In this document: piece by piece, positions 57,285 to 64,000 of the stretch
Numbering within the stretch: the stretch's first letter is position 1
Layout: the number at the start of each line of letters is the position of its first letter
Source: Enterococcus sp. HY326
GTDB lineage: Bacteria > Bacillota > Bacilli > Lactobacillales > Enterococcaceae
Assembly (NCBI RefSeq): GCF_026157065.1
Contig: NZ_JANLGQ010000004.1
Coordinates: forward strand, 398,591 to 462,590
Length of the DNA: 64,000 nt
Direction of reading: 5' to 3'
The notes under the pieces: model-generated
The model's database searches: none
Told to the model about the DNA's origin: nothing
What the model saw: only the letters and a program-made list of their open reading frames with translations
Position numbers and translations under genes: made by a program

Positions 57285-57313
57285 AACAGCAGCAACATTA
57301 GTCTGCTGCTGTT
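57285..57313 (-). other. Hairpin before the rgg ribosome site
   Basis: AACAGCAGCA (57285–57294) pairs perfectly with TGCTGCTGTT (57304–57313). On the minus strand it ends four bases before the TAGGAGGA of rgg and has no T run. It may partly separate rgg from the kinase gene or mask the ribosome site. Confidence 0.6.
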
Positions 57314-57325
57314 TGGTTGCGAGTT

Positions 57326-59116
57326 TTAAAATGGAATTGCTAAAATAAAAGTGGTGCCTGCAGGGCTGCTTTCAACGTTTAAAAACCAGTCATTTTTTTT
57401 CACGATTGAAGAGACTGTAAATAGTCCCAGACCAGTACCACCATCAGTCGATTTTGTAGTAAAAAAGGGCGTAAAGATATGCTCTTCAATGTCTTTTGGA
57501 ATCCCGGGACCGTCATCGGTTATTTCTAGTAGAGCAAAGCTTTTTTTCTCAAAGACGTGACCGGTTTTTTGGTAGGCAGCATTTTGAGCTGCATCAGCGA
57601 GACTGAGTTTTACTGAAATCGCACCAGTTTGGTCAATGGCTTGATAAGCATTGGTAATTAGATTGTATAAAATCACCTGCAAATCATCTTTTTCAAAGTA
57701 AGCACTCTGATTTGTGTTCAGTTCATAAGTGAGAGTGGCCGTTTTAGGAATCAGCAACTTAAGTGTATCCAGGGCTTCCTTTACAACCTCGTCAATTTGC
57801 TGATTTTTTTTCTGGCCTTGATTGACTTTGGAAAAACGCAAAACGTTGCTGGAAAGTTGTTGACCTTTTTCGGCTGCTTGATAAACCTCTTTCAAATCAT
57901 CCACTAGTAGCTCATCATCTTGATGCTCCTCAATTAAAAGCTGCAGATTGCCAATCATTGGTGTGAGAAAATTATTCATATCATGGACAATCGTCGTCGT
58001 TAATAGACCAATGGTTTCTAATTTTGATTCTTGGAAAATAGATTTTTCCATAGCATGCTTTTCTTCTAAGGAGCGCTGCCGTTCCTTTAAACGCAAATTT
58101 TCTTGATAATTACGATTTTTTCGGGTGTTGTTAATATAGATAAAGCCTAGCAAAACTAGCACAACAAAGAGGATAATCAGTAGACCTAAGCTCATCATAC
58201 TCCCTTCGATAACTAAGCCGTTCCATTCATTAAAATCAGAGTTGCTAGCTACCACCAAACGGGTAGCACCAATTGTAATCCATTGATACGCAGCAATTTT
58301 TAATACTCGAGTTGGGTTTTCTTCTGTCCACCAGTAGGAATAATAGCTGAGGGTCCCTTTTTGATTAGCCAGCTGTTCTGTTTCAAGCCGCTTTAAATCA
58401 GTATAATCTAAATCGGGAAATTCCTGTTGCCGGTCCTCCACAATGGTCAAGCCGACTTGTTCAGTGGAGGGGTGCATAGCGACTTTCATATCTTGGTCTT
58501 TAATCATGGTGTAGCCTTGAAAATCATTTTGCAGAGGATCAAAATTTTCTTGATAAAACTTTTCCAAATCAATTGTCAAAATTAAGATTGCCTGATTTTG
58601 ACTACTGTCGGTAACTTTTTGATAAAAATTTAAATAAGAACTAGTATAGTCATAAAAAACTTGGCCATTTTCCTGACCACTAGTTTTAACACCAGTCGGA
58701 TAATCTGGGTCAGTCATCACATAACGGGGAAAAGTTTCAAGAGCCTCTAATTGTTGCCCTTTTTTCTGCCAGCCTTTTATCAAAAGGCCGTTGTCTGTGA
58801 CTAAACTGAGAGTCGCCATACTGGAAAGGGCATGAGAAAGCTCTTTGTCAAGCAGCTCATCATTCAAATTTTCAAAAGATGCTGTTAGTTCTTCACTACG
58901 GGAAAGATTTTCTAAGTCCTCTCGATAATTTTCTATTTGCAATGTTAAAATTTTAATGGCATCATTGTTTATAGTTGTTAGATGCTCTTCGGCAAGCTTC
59001 ATGCTATGACGTTGCACCGATGAATAGGTAAATATCGACAGGGTTAATCCGACTGCCGTAATAATTAAAACGCTGATAAAGCCAACGTAAATCCATTTGT
59101 TTGATGGTTTTCTCAT
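57326..59116 (-). CDS. Membrane sensor histidine kinase
   Basis: The product has 596 residues. Helix 1 is at about residues 9–30, an extracellular sensor region (Cache-like by size and pattern) runs to about 290, and helix 2 is at about 295–320. The phospho-acceptor is in IVHDMNNFLTPMIGNLQLL. The ATPase motifs are LYNLITNAYQAIDQ (N box), DDGPGIPKD (G1) and TKSTDGGTGLGLFTV (G2). The H-box HDMNN with Asn is of the NtrB-like kind. GAAAGGA precedes the ATG at 59116. It is divergent from an OmpR-type regulator with only 46 bases between starts. A citrate or other carboxylate signal is suggested by location only. Confidence 0.92.
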   Translation of the reverse strand: MRKPSNKWIYVGFISVLIITAVGLTLSIFTYSSVQRHSMKLAEEHLTTINNDAIKILTLQIENYREDLENLSRSEELTASFENLNDELLDKELSHALSSMATLSLVTDNGLLIKGWQKKGQQLEALETFPRYVMTDPDYPTGVKTSGQENGQVFYDYTSSYLNFYQKVTDSSQNQAILILTIDLEKFYQENFDPLQNDFQGYTMIKDQDMKVAMHPSTEQVGLTIVEDRQQEFPDLDYTDLKRLETEQLANQKGTLSYYSYWWTEENPTRVLKIAAYQWITIGATRLVVASNSDFNEWNGLVIEGSMMSLGLLIILFVVLVLLGFIYINNTRKNRNYQENLRLKERQRSLEEKHAMEKSIFQESKLETIGLLTTTIVHDMNNFLTPMIGNLQLLIEEHQDDELLVDDLKEVYQAAEKGQQLSSNVLRFSKVNQGQKKNQQIDEVVKEALDTLKLLIPKTATLTYELNTNQSAYFEKDDLQVILYNLITNAYQAIDQTGAISVKLSLADAAQNAAYQKTGHVFEKKSFALLEITDDGPGIPKDIEEHIFTPFFTTKSTDGGTGLGLFTVSSIVKKNDWFLNVESSPAGTTFILAIPF

Positions 59117-59162
59117 AGTTTGTCCTTTCAAATGAACATCTAAATAGTACAGGGGGAAAAAA

Positions 59163-59867
59163 ATGCGTAATGAAAAAATACTAATTGTTGACGATGACCC
59201 GGCGATTCGCAGGTTAATCTGGAAATCGCTGCAATCTACAGGTATTTTAGTTTATCAAAGTGATTCTGTGGAGGCGACAATTGATATTGTCTCACGAATT
59301 AAGTTTGATTTATTTATCTTAGACGTCGGCTTGGAACATGAAAATGACGGCTATCATCTCGCTCAAGTCATTCGCGAGGCAGACCCTTTTGTGCCAATTG
59401 TCTTTTTAAGTGGCAAAACTAATGAAGAAGACATTGTCACTGCTTTAGAAAATGGTGCTGATTTCTACTTGACCAAGCCTTTTTTGCCAAATATTTTAAA
59501 GGCGCAAGTTTTAGCTACGTTAGAACGGCGGAAAATAATTAAAAATCAAGAACAAAAAGTGACCAATGAAATTATCCAAGGGCCTTTCCGTTTTGATAAA
59601 GCTCGCTATGAGCTTTTCAAAGGGGCAGAGCCGATTAAAATGTCCTCTAAAGAAATTAAGTTGATGCAATTTTTTATGGAGAATCCTGATCAAGTTTTTT
59701 CAAAAGAGCAAATTTATCATAATGTTTGGGAAGATGGCAAGTATGATGCCAATACTATTATGGTCTTTATCAATCATCTTCGCAATAAAATAGAAGACAA
59801 TCCTAAAGAAGCGAAGTTCTTGAGGACTGTCTGGGGTATCGGCTATACGTTTAATCCGGCAGATTAA
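59163..59867 (+). CDS. OmpR-family response regulator
   Basis: The receiver domain (residues 1–120) has the acidic pocket VDDD (10–12), phospho-acceptor Asp54 in FILDVG, and Lys in YLTKPF. The C-terminal winged helix (about 140–232) contains MSSKEIKLMQFFMENPDQVF and the ending LRTVWGIGYTFNP. AGGGGG precedes the ATG. It is divergent from the sensor kinase, its likely partner, and its stop overlaps the citG stop by 4 bases. Targets may include the citrate genes; this is inference. Confidence 0.95.
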   Translation: MRNEKILIVDDDPAIRRLIWKSLQSTGILVYQSDSVEATIDIVSRIKFDLFILDVGLEHENDGYHLAQVIREADPFVPIVFLSGKTNEEDIVTALENGADFYLTKPFLPNILKAQVLATLERRKIIKNQEQKVTNEIIQGPFRFDKARYELFKGAEPIKMSSKEIKLMQFFMENPDQVFSKEQIYHNVWEDGKYDANTIMVFINHLRNKIEDNPKEAKFLRTVWGIGYTFNPAD

Positions 59868-60721
59868 AATAAATCTTCTAAAAACGCCAAATAAATACCT
59901 AATGCTATTAAATCGGCGGAGCCGCCAGGGCTTAAATTACGATCAATCATTTGTTGATCGTATTTTTTTAGGCTCAAAATCAATTCATCAGGTGTTAAAT
60001 CCGCTTGATGAAGTGTCAAGCTTTCATCTTTAACTTGTTGCCAGGCTGTCAAGCCACCACGATGCAGTAAATTACCATCTTCAACAAAACTCATCAAGAA
60101 GACTAAAGCTCGCAATAACTTAATTTCTGTATGTTCATCTTTTTGATTGCGAAAAAAAGGCAATAGTTGATTTTTTAAGATGGGGTAACCCGCAATTGCT
60201 TCGCCACGAATGCCCATCAACCCTTTTTCTAAATAAAGTTTTTCCCCATAAGAAAGGTCTGTTTTAGCAGCTAAATCAGTAAAGTCCTCTTGCACTATTT
60301 CAGCAATGGCTGCAACAATTTTTAAAATTTCATTGGTATCCTCTGATGTAAAGGGGAAGATAGTCTTTTTTTGCATATAAAAACCAGTGGCTCCCAACAA
60401 TAAAGCAAATGAAAAATTGGCACCTTTGTGGGTATTGATACCTTTAGTAGCTTTCATCATAGCCTTTTCTGCGTCGATTCCAATCAGCCGCAACTTTTGA
60501 AAGAGTTCAGAAAAAGAGCCGTTGTGTTGAAAACCTGCCTTGAGATAATCTGAAAAAAAAGGTCGCAGACTGATAATGCTGTCCACAAAGGAAAAAAAAT
60601 CCATATCTTGATGGGCACCGTTAGAAAAACGGTCTACCAGACCAGGCTTCGGCGTTAAAGAAACCTCGTAGAATAGAGCTTTTTCCGCAAAGTCAGCGAC
60701 AGTCGAAAGAGAATCATTCAA
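59864..60721 (-). CDS. citG: Triphosphoribosyl-dephospho-CoA synthase
   Basis: CitG makes the prosthetic-group precursor of citrate lyase acyl carrier protein. The product has 285 residues, with family motifs EVSLTPKPGLVDRFSNGAHQ, INTHKGANFSFALLLGATGF and LSPGGSADLIALGIYL. It overlaps the citO end by 8 bases, so citO-citG is one unit. In E. faecalis, as I recall, citG instead sits at the end of the oad–cit operon. Its stop overlaps the converging response-regulator stop by 4 bases. Confidence 0.94.
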   Translation of the reverse strand: MNDSLSTVADFAEKALFYEVSLTPKPGLVDRFSNGAHQDMDFFSFVDSIISLRPFFSDYLKAGFQHNGSFSELFQKLRLIGIDAEKAMMKATKGINTHKGANFSFALLLGATGFYMQKKTIFPFTSEDTNEILKIVAAIAEIVQEDFTDLAAKTDLSYGEKLYLEKGLMGIRGEAIAGYPILKNQLLPFFRNQKDEHTEIKLLRALVFLMSFVEDGNLLHRGGLTAWQQVKDESLTLHQADLTPDELILSLKKYDQQMIDRNLSPGGSADLIALGIYLAFLEDLF

Positions 60722-61415
60722 TTTTTCTTCGCTCCATTTCCACTAAAATAAAGTTTAATGAGCGATCTAAATGCTCATGGGTAATCATTTGAATTTGTTC
60801 ACGGTTGTTTGTTTTCATTCCACGATAGATTAGCCAATGTTCCTCTAAGGCTTTGTCACGACGATCCGAAGAACGAATGGCAATGTCCCGAAAATAAACA
60901 AGATAAGCCTGTAAATTTGTCACAATTGATTTTAAGCGGAGCATTCTGCTTTTTTCGTAGATGAAAGCATTGAAATCAGAAAAGCTAACCAATAATTCAT
61001 CGACTCGATCCTCATCATTGAGTTGATTACTGTGTTCTAAAAGAGCCTTCAGCTCTGCAAAATCGGCCTCATTCATCAATTCCATTGCTTTAATAGTTGC
61101 CAAGGTATCTAAGGCTTTACGAATATCATAAATTTCATACGCATCTTGAATGCTGATTCCTTTGACTACAATGCCCACACGGGGAACATGCTCAACCAAG
61201 CGTTCTTCCACCAAACGCTGCATAGCGTAACGAATCGGAGTCCGGGAGATGTTTAACACCTCAGAGAATTCTTTTTCATTGATTCTAGAGCCAGCCGGAA
61301 TATCACTTAAAATAATGGTTTTACGGAAGGCCTCGTAAAGTAAAATTTTCAAGGTCTTATTTTGAGAAAAATCCAAATTTTTTCGAACGGCTTCAATAAT
61401 CGGATTCACAGTCAT
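60714..61415 (-). CDS. citO: GntR-family regulator of citrate metabolism (CitO-like)
   Basis: The N-terminal winged helix (residues about 25–85, SRINEKEFSEVLNISRTPIR) is followed by an FCD-type effector domain (AYEIYDIRKALDTLATIKAM). The length of 233 residues fits. In E. faecalis CitO is the citrate-responsive activator of both divergent citrate operons, binding AT-rich operators. Here it lies between citH and citG and faces oadH in the same arrangement. It has its own promoter and an inverted repeat over the −10 box. AGGAAGG precedes the ATG. Confidence 0.9.
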   Translation of the reverse strand: MTVNPIIEAVRKNLDFSQNKTLKILLYEAFRKTIILSDIPAGSRINEKEFSEVLNISRTPIRYAMQRLVEERLVEHVPRVGIVVKGISIQDAYEIYDIRKALDTLATIKAMELMNEADFAELKALLEHSNQLNDEDRVDELLVSFSDFNAFIYEKSRMLRLKSIVTNLQAYLVYFRDIAIRSSDRRDKALEEHWLIYRGMKTNNREQIQMITHEHLDRSLNFILVEMERRKIE

Positions 61416-61432
61416 GTTCCTTCCTATATTTA

Positions 61433-61480
61433 ATTTGTCTAGTTGAAACCAATTCTAAACAAATCTGACGGAAAAAGCAA
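61433..61480 (-). promoter_or_regulatory. citO promoter with inverted-repeat operator
   Basis: On the minus strand TTGCTT (61480–61475) and TAGAAT (61457–61452) are 17 bases apart. ATTTGTCTAG (61433–61442) and CTAAACAAAT (61455–61464) form a 9-of-10 inverted repeat with a 12-base gap that covers the −10 box, a candidate operator for autoregulation. Confidence 0.7.
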
Positions 61481-61509
61481 AAGGGATTGCCAGATAATTT
61501 TTTAACAAA

Positions 61510-61623
61510 AAAGAGACTGTCCTTCAGCAGATTATTTGCAAAATTATCCTGAAATGATTAGTAATCAACACAAGGTTGTTAATCGGGATTTTTTGCAGAG
61601 TCAGCTGTTTAGACAGTCTCTTT
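61510..61623 (-). terminator. Long nested terminator between citH and citO
   Basis: AAAGAGACTGTC (61510–61521) pairs perfectly with GACAGTCTCTTT (61612–61623). On the minus strand a T-rich run follows. The enclosed 90 bases contain further inverted repeats (AACA..TGTT around 61567–61580). It would end citH transcripts and uncouple citO-citG. Confidence 0.85.
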
Positions 61624-61630
61624 AGAAAAA

Positions 61631-62977
61631 TTATTGTGGAATATACAGTGGCATATGACCAAATAGGATAATGGTGATGACAAAGATTGCGAAAATACCT
61701 AGCGCATATTTACCAGCGGCTCTTTGCCATTGACCCATATCTAAACCAGTTAAACGTAATAACAGATAGATAAAGGCAACTAATGGACTCAATAAATGGA
61801 AAGCTTGTCCCATTAATGAAGCTAGAGCCATTTGCATATTTGTAAAACCATATTGACGACCAGCTTCAGCCAAGACTGGTAGTACACCAAAGTAGAAACC
61901 ATCATTACTGATGAAGAATGTACCTGGTGCAGAAATCAAGGCAATTACTAAGCCCCAGAAACCAGCCAGTTGTTTAGGAATAATTTGTGTGAAGCTATTT
62001 GCTAACGCTTCTGCCATTCCTGAACCTTGGAATAATCCCATGAAAACCCCAGCAGCAAAAACTAAGATAACTACTTGTACAGCGTCACCGCCGTTAGCGC
62101 CAATCCGTGCTGACTGATCTTTTAAGACAGGGTAGTTTACGATTAACGCAATACACGTACCAACAGCAAATAATAATAAAGCTGGCACTTCAATTGGTGA
62201 GTAGAATGAGCCGGCAACTAACCAAGCAATTAAAATGATGGTCATGATACCATTAAAGGCCCAACGATTCGGACGACGAATAGCTAAAGTTTCTGGATCA
62301 GTTACGGTAGTCATTTCATCAATTTCAGCATCGGATAATTCTTTAACACCTAAGCGAGCTCGTTCTTGACGACCCATCCGTGGTGCCACAAAGAAAATAA
62401 CAAATGCTAATGAAAGAACCATACCAGGTGCTAAGTAAGATAAAATTTCACCACCAACATCTAAGACAGACATTGCTCGTGCAGTTGGTCCGCCCCAAGG
62501 AAGCAAGTTCATGATAGTGTTTTGTAAAATAATCAAAACACCTAGATTCATCATTTTCATATCCAATTTTTTATAGATAGGAATAAAAGCTGAACAACAA
62601 ATCAAAGTTGTGGTCGTACCATCACCATTTAGTGATACCGCTGCTGCAACAACTGCAGTTGCGATTAGTACTCGCATTGGATCTCCCTTTGCAAAATGAA
62701 TCATCTTTCTAGTAATTGGATCAAACAAACCAGCATCTAACATGATAGAGAAGTATAGGATAGCGAATAATAGCATAATCCCGGTATTAGCGGTTGTTGC
62801 AATCCCCTCTGACACGAAGTCCCCAATATTTCCGTCTGCTGCTACACCAGCGATCATTGCCACGATTGTAAACAGTAAAGGAATCATAATCAACGCAGTT
62901 AGCGGAGACAGTTTCTTTTTCATGATGACAAACATGAAGACGACGATCATACCGTAAGATAAGATAGTTAGTAACAT
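61631..62977 (-). CDS. citH: Citrate–metal/proton symporter, CitMHS family
   Basis: The product has 448 residues and 10 to 12 membrane helices. The start MLLTILSYGMIVVFMFVIMK and motifs SLNGDGTTTTLICCSAFIPI and NLLPWGGPTARAMSVL are characteristic of CitMHS transporters, which take up citrate with a divalent metal. The frame extends 75 bases upstream, but GGAGGG lies 7 bases before the ATG at 62977. In E. faecalis the homologue CitH is divergent from the oad operon, as here. Confidence 0.95.
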   Translation of the reverse strand: MLLTILSYGMIVVFMFVIMKKKLSPLTALIMIPLLFTIVAMIAGVAADGNIGDFVSEGIATTANTGIMLLFAILYFSIMLDAGLFDPITRKMIHFAKGDPMRVLIATAVVAAAVSLNGDGTTTTLICCSAFIPIYKKLDMKMMNLGVLIILQNTIMNLLPWGGPTARAMSVLDVGGEILSYLAPGMVLSLAFVIFFVAPRMGRQERARLGVKELSDAEIDEMTTVTDPETLAIRRPNRWAFNGIMTIILIAWLVAGSFYSPIEVPALLLFAVGTCIALIVNYPVLKDQSARIGANGGDAVQVVILVFAAGVFMGLFQGSGMAEALANSFTQIIPKQLAGFWGLVIALISAPGTFFISNDGFYFGVLPVLAEAGRQYGFTNMQMALASLMGQAFHLLSPLVAFIYLLLRLTGLDMGQWQRAAGKYALGIFAIFVITIILFGHMPLYIPQ

Positions 62978-63388
62978 CAATTTCCCTCCTAATTTTTGTA
63001 CTTTTTCTAAGAAAGCGTTACCAAGACTTTCCCGAAATAAAACGCTGAACATTTTATGAATAATCTTTCACAAAATTTCTAAATTAAAATGTTCGTCGTT
63101 TCTGTAACCATAGAATAAGCAATATTCAGATGTTTGAATATACTTTGAGAATAAAAAGGACACGAAAAAAACAATTTATGTAAGCGTACTTATTAAATGC
63201 TTAACAAGATATTAATAAATTCTTAACGATGGAAAACGTTGATTTATCAAGGTTTTTGAAAAAAACAGAGGTATTTGACTTTTTAAAAACATTGAAAAAA
63301 CAATTTATCTTAAGATTTCAGTGTTTTCGTTTTTCGATTGCCACTATAATAAAAGGGGATTATGAAATATCAAGAAAGGAGAATCGCC
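62978..63388. promoter_or_regulatory. Divergent citrate control region (citH / oadH)
   Basis: This AT-rich region holds an exact 14-base direct repeat, AAAAAACAATTTAT, at 63166–63179 and 63295–63308: candidate CitO sites. Next to the first is a cre-like site TGTAAGCGTACTTA (63179–63192, 12 of 14 to consensus) and a weaker one GGAAAACGTTGATT (63231–63244, 11 of 14). The oadH −10 is TATAAT at 63345–63350 with a poor −35, as expected for an activator-dependent promoter. The citH promoter could not be placed. Confidence 0.75.
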
Positions 63389-63718
63389 TTGGGCATTTTT
63401 AGTCGATTATTTAAGAAGGACGAACCTATAGACGCTAAAGAAGTAGTCTCGGCAATCGAAAGTAAAGTCGCTTCACCTGATGACGGTTATGGAGCCTTGC
63501 CAGCATTTATTCCGACAAGTCCCGAAGAATATCAGTTGGTGAGTGTGATTGCCACCGCAATTGCGGCTGGCGAAAACAGCGACAGCCAGTTTGTGGTTAA
63601 AACAATTTTAAAACGCAATCCAGAAGCCCGCACAGTTGCGTTAATTGCCGCCAGTCTTGCCGCAGAGGCAGCAGAAGACAGTCAGCACATTGTCAAAACG
63701 ATTCAAAAGAAAAAATAA
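63389..63718 (+). CDS. oadH: OadH-like accessory subunit of oxaloacetate decarboxylase
   Basis: The product has 109 residues if started at TTG 63389 (MGIFSRLFKKDEPIDAKEVV). AAAGGAG lies 7 bases before it. The ATG at 63362 is only about a dozen bases after the −10 box, so its ribosome site would not be transcribed. There is no membrane helix; Ala-rich helices fill the C-terminal half (TVALIAASLAAEAAEDSQHI). Position as first gene before the biotin carrier matches OadH of E. faecalis, a subunit of its membrane decarboxylase. Its exact job is unclear. Confidence 0.82.
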   Translation: MGIFSRLFKKDEPIDAKEVVSAIESKVASPDDGYGALPAFIPTSPEEYQLVSVIATAIAAGENSDSQFVVKTILKRNPEARTVALIAASLAAEAAEDSQHIVKTIQKKK

Positions 63719-63734
63719 AACGGAGGGTTCATCA

Positions 63735-64000
63735 ATGTTACGTAAATTTAAAATTTCAATCGATGGTCAAGAATACTTAGTAGAAATGGAAGAAATCGGT
63801 GGCGTGCCACAACCGGCAGCACCCGTTGCTCCGGCTGCACCTGTTGCGCCCGCAGCTCCTGCTCCAGAAGCAGCACCTGCTGCACCAGCACCAACACCCG
63901 TTGCCTCAGCTCCAGCCGGCGCCGATGCAATTACGGCTCCTATGCCTGGCGCTATCTTAAAAGTCTTAGTGAATGTTGGGGATGCAGTTTCCGAAAACCA
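63735..64000 (+). CDS. oadD: Biotin carrier subunit of oxaloacetate decarboxylase (3' truncated)
   Basis: The window cuts this gene. It starts MLRKFKISIDGQEYLVEMEE, then a Pro/Ala-rich flexible linker of about 40 residues (PAAPVAPAAPVAPAAP...), then the beginning of a biotinyl domain (ITAPMPGAILKVLVNVGDAV). The biotinylated Lys (in an A/VMKM motif) must lie just beyond the edge. GGAGGG precedes the ATG, 16 bases after oadH. It carries CO2 from oxaloacetate between the carboxyltransferase (OadA) and the membrane pump (OadB). Confidence 0.93.
   Translation, partial: MLRKFKISIDGQEYLVEMEEIGGVPQPAAPVAPAAPVAPAAPAPEAAPAAPAPTPVASAPAGADAITAPMPGAILKVLVNVGDAVSEN

Noticed and set aside
63748..63930. Arg/Gln/Leu-rich minus-strand frame opposite oadD
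   Set aside because: Complement of the Pro/Ala linker codons of the biotin carrier gene.

Overview
The window is about 64 kb of low-GC Firmicute chromosome, most likely from Enterococcus or a close relative in the Enterococcaceae. The evidence is the divergent citrate locus (citH–citO facing oadH–oadD), the hrcA-grpE-dnaK / dnaJ block with CIRCE elements, a fused glutamine-binding/permease protein, the rapZ-yvcK-whiA and cdaA-cdaR-glmM operons, AGGAGG-type ribosome binding sites and Bacillus-type promoters. It looks like core chromosome. I saw no insertion sequence, prophage, integrase, tRNA, rRNA or CRISPR array.

Layout. 0–8 kb: the end of a MacB-type ABC permease; a small GNAT-like gene; a MoxR / DUF58 / transglutaminase membrane operon; a LysR regulator; and a flavodoxin–cupin–carboxymuconolactone-decarboxylase-like trio. 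8–15 kb: a large membrane protein, a MarR regulator with two dyad operators, an LmrA/BmrA-type ABC exporter, an aldo/keto reductase and HemW. 15–20 kb: heat-shock chaperones under two CIRCE sites. 20–31 kb: a P-type cation ATPase behind a yybP-ykoY (Mn2+) riboswitch, a glutamine ABC transporter, and uvrB/uvrA with a LexA-type box before uvrB. 31–43 kb: an Mga-like regulator, an AT-rich gene-poor stretch, rapZ-yvcK-whiA, a DsbA-like protein, cdaA-cdaR-glmM, and glmS under a glmS ribozyme. 43–50 kb: two conserved hypotheticals, tig behind a long structured leader, clpX, engB, an unlisted 50-residue gene, and a two-gene module of unknown function. 50–57 kb: the fructose operon fruR-fruK-fruA with three tandem 10-bp operator repeats, a GNAT acetyltransferase, a cytoplasmic alpha-amylase and an Rgg-type regulator. 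57–64 kb: a sensor kinase and divergent response regulator next to citG, citO, citH and the start of the oad operon.

How the genes work together. Cell-wall precursor and c-di-AMP control is concentrated here: RapZ-like, YvcK/GlmR, CdaA, CdaR, GlmM and ribozyme-controlled GlmS all touch GlcN-6-P/UDP-GlcNAc or c-di-AMP. Protein quality control (HrcA/GrpE/DnaK/DnaJ, trigger factor, ClpX) is a second theme. The right end is a citrate uptake and oxaloacetate decarboxylation locus with CitO as likely activator and cre-like sites for carbon repression.

The window is also rich in long nested palindromes between genes. The best examples are at 12889–13041, 30887–30968, 36228–36303 and 61510–61623, with a related structure in the tig leader. 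Most act as one- or two-way terminators, but two of them share a 12–13-base sequence and may belong to a repeat family. I did not find a clearly new multi-gene defence or biosynthetic system. The best candidates for undescribed biology are the tig leader RNA, the compound palindromes, and the paired hypothetical genes at 48505–50270.
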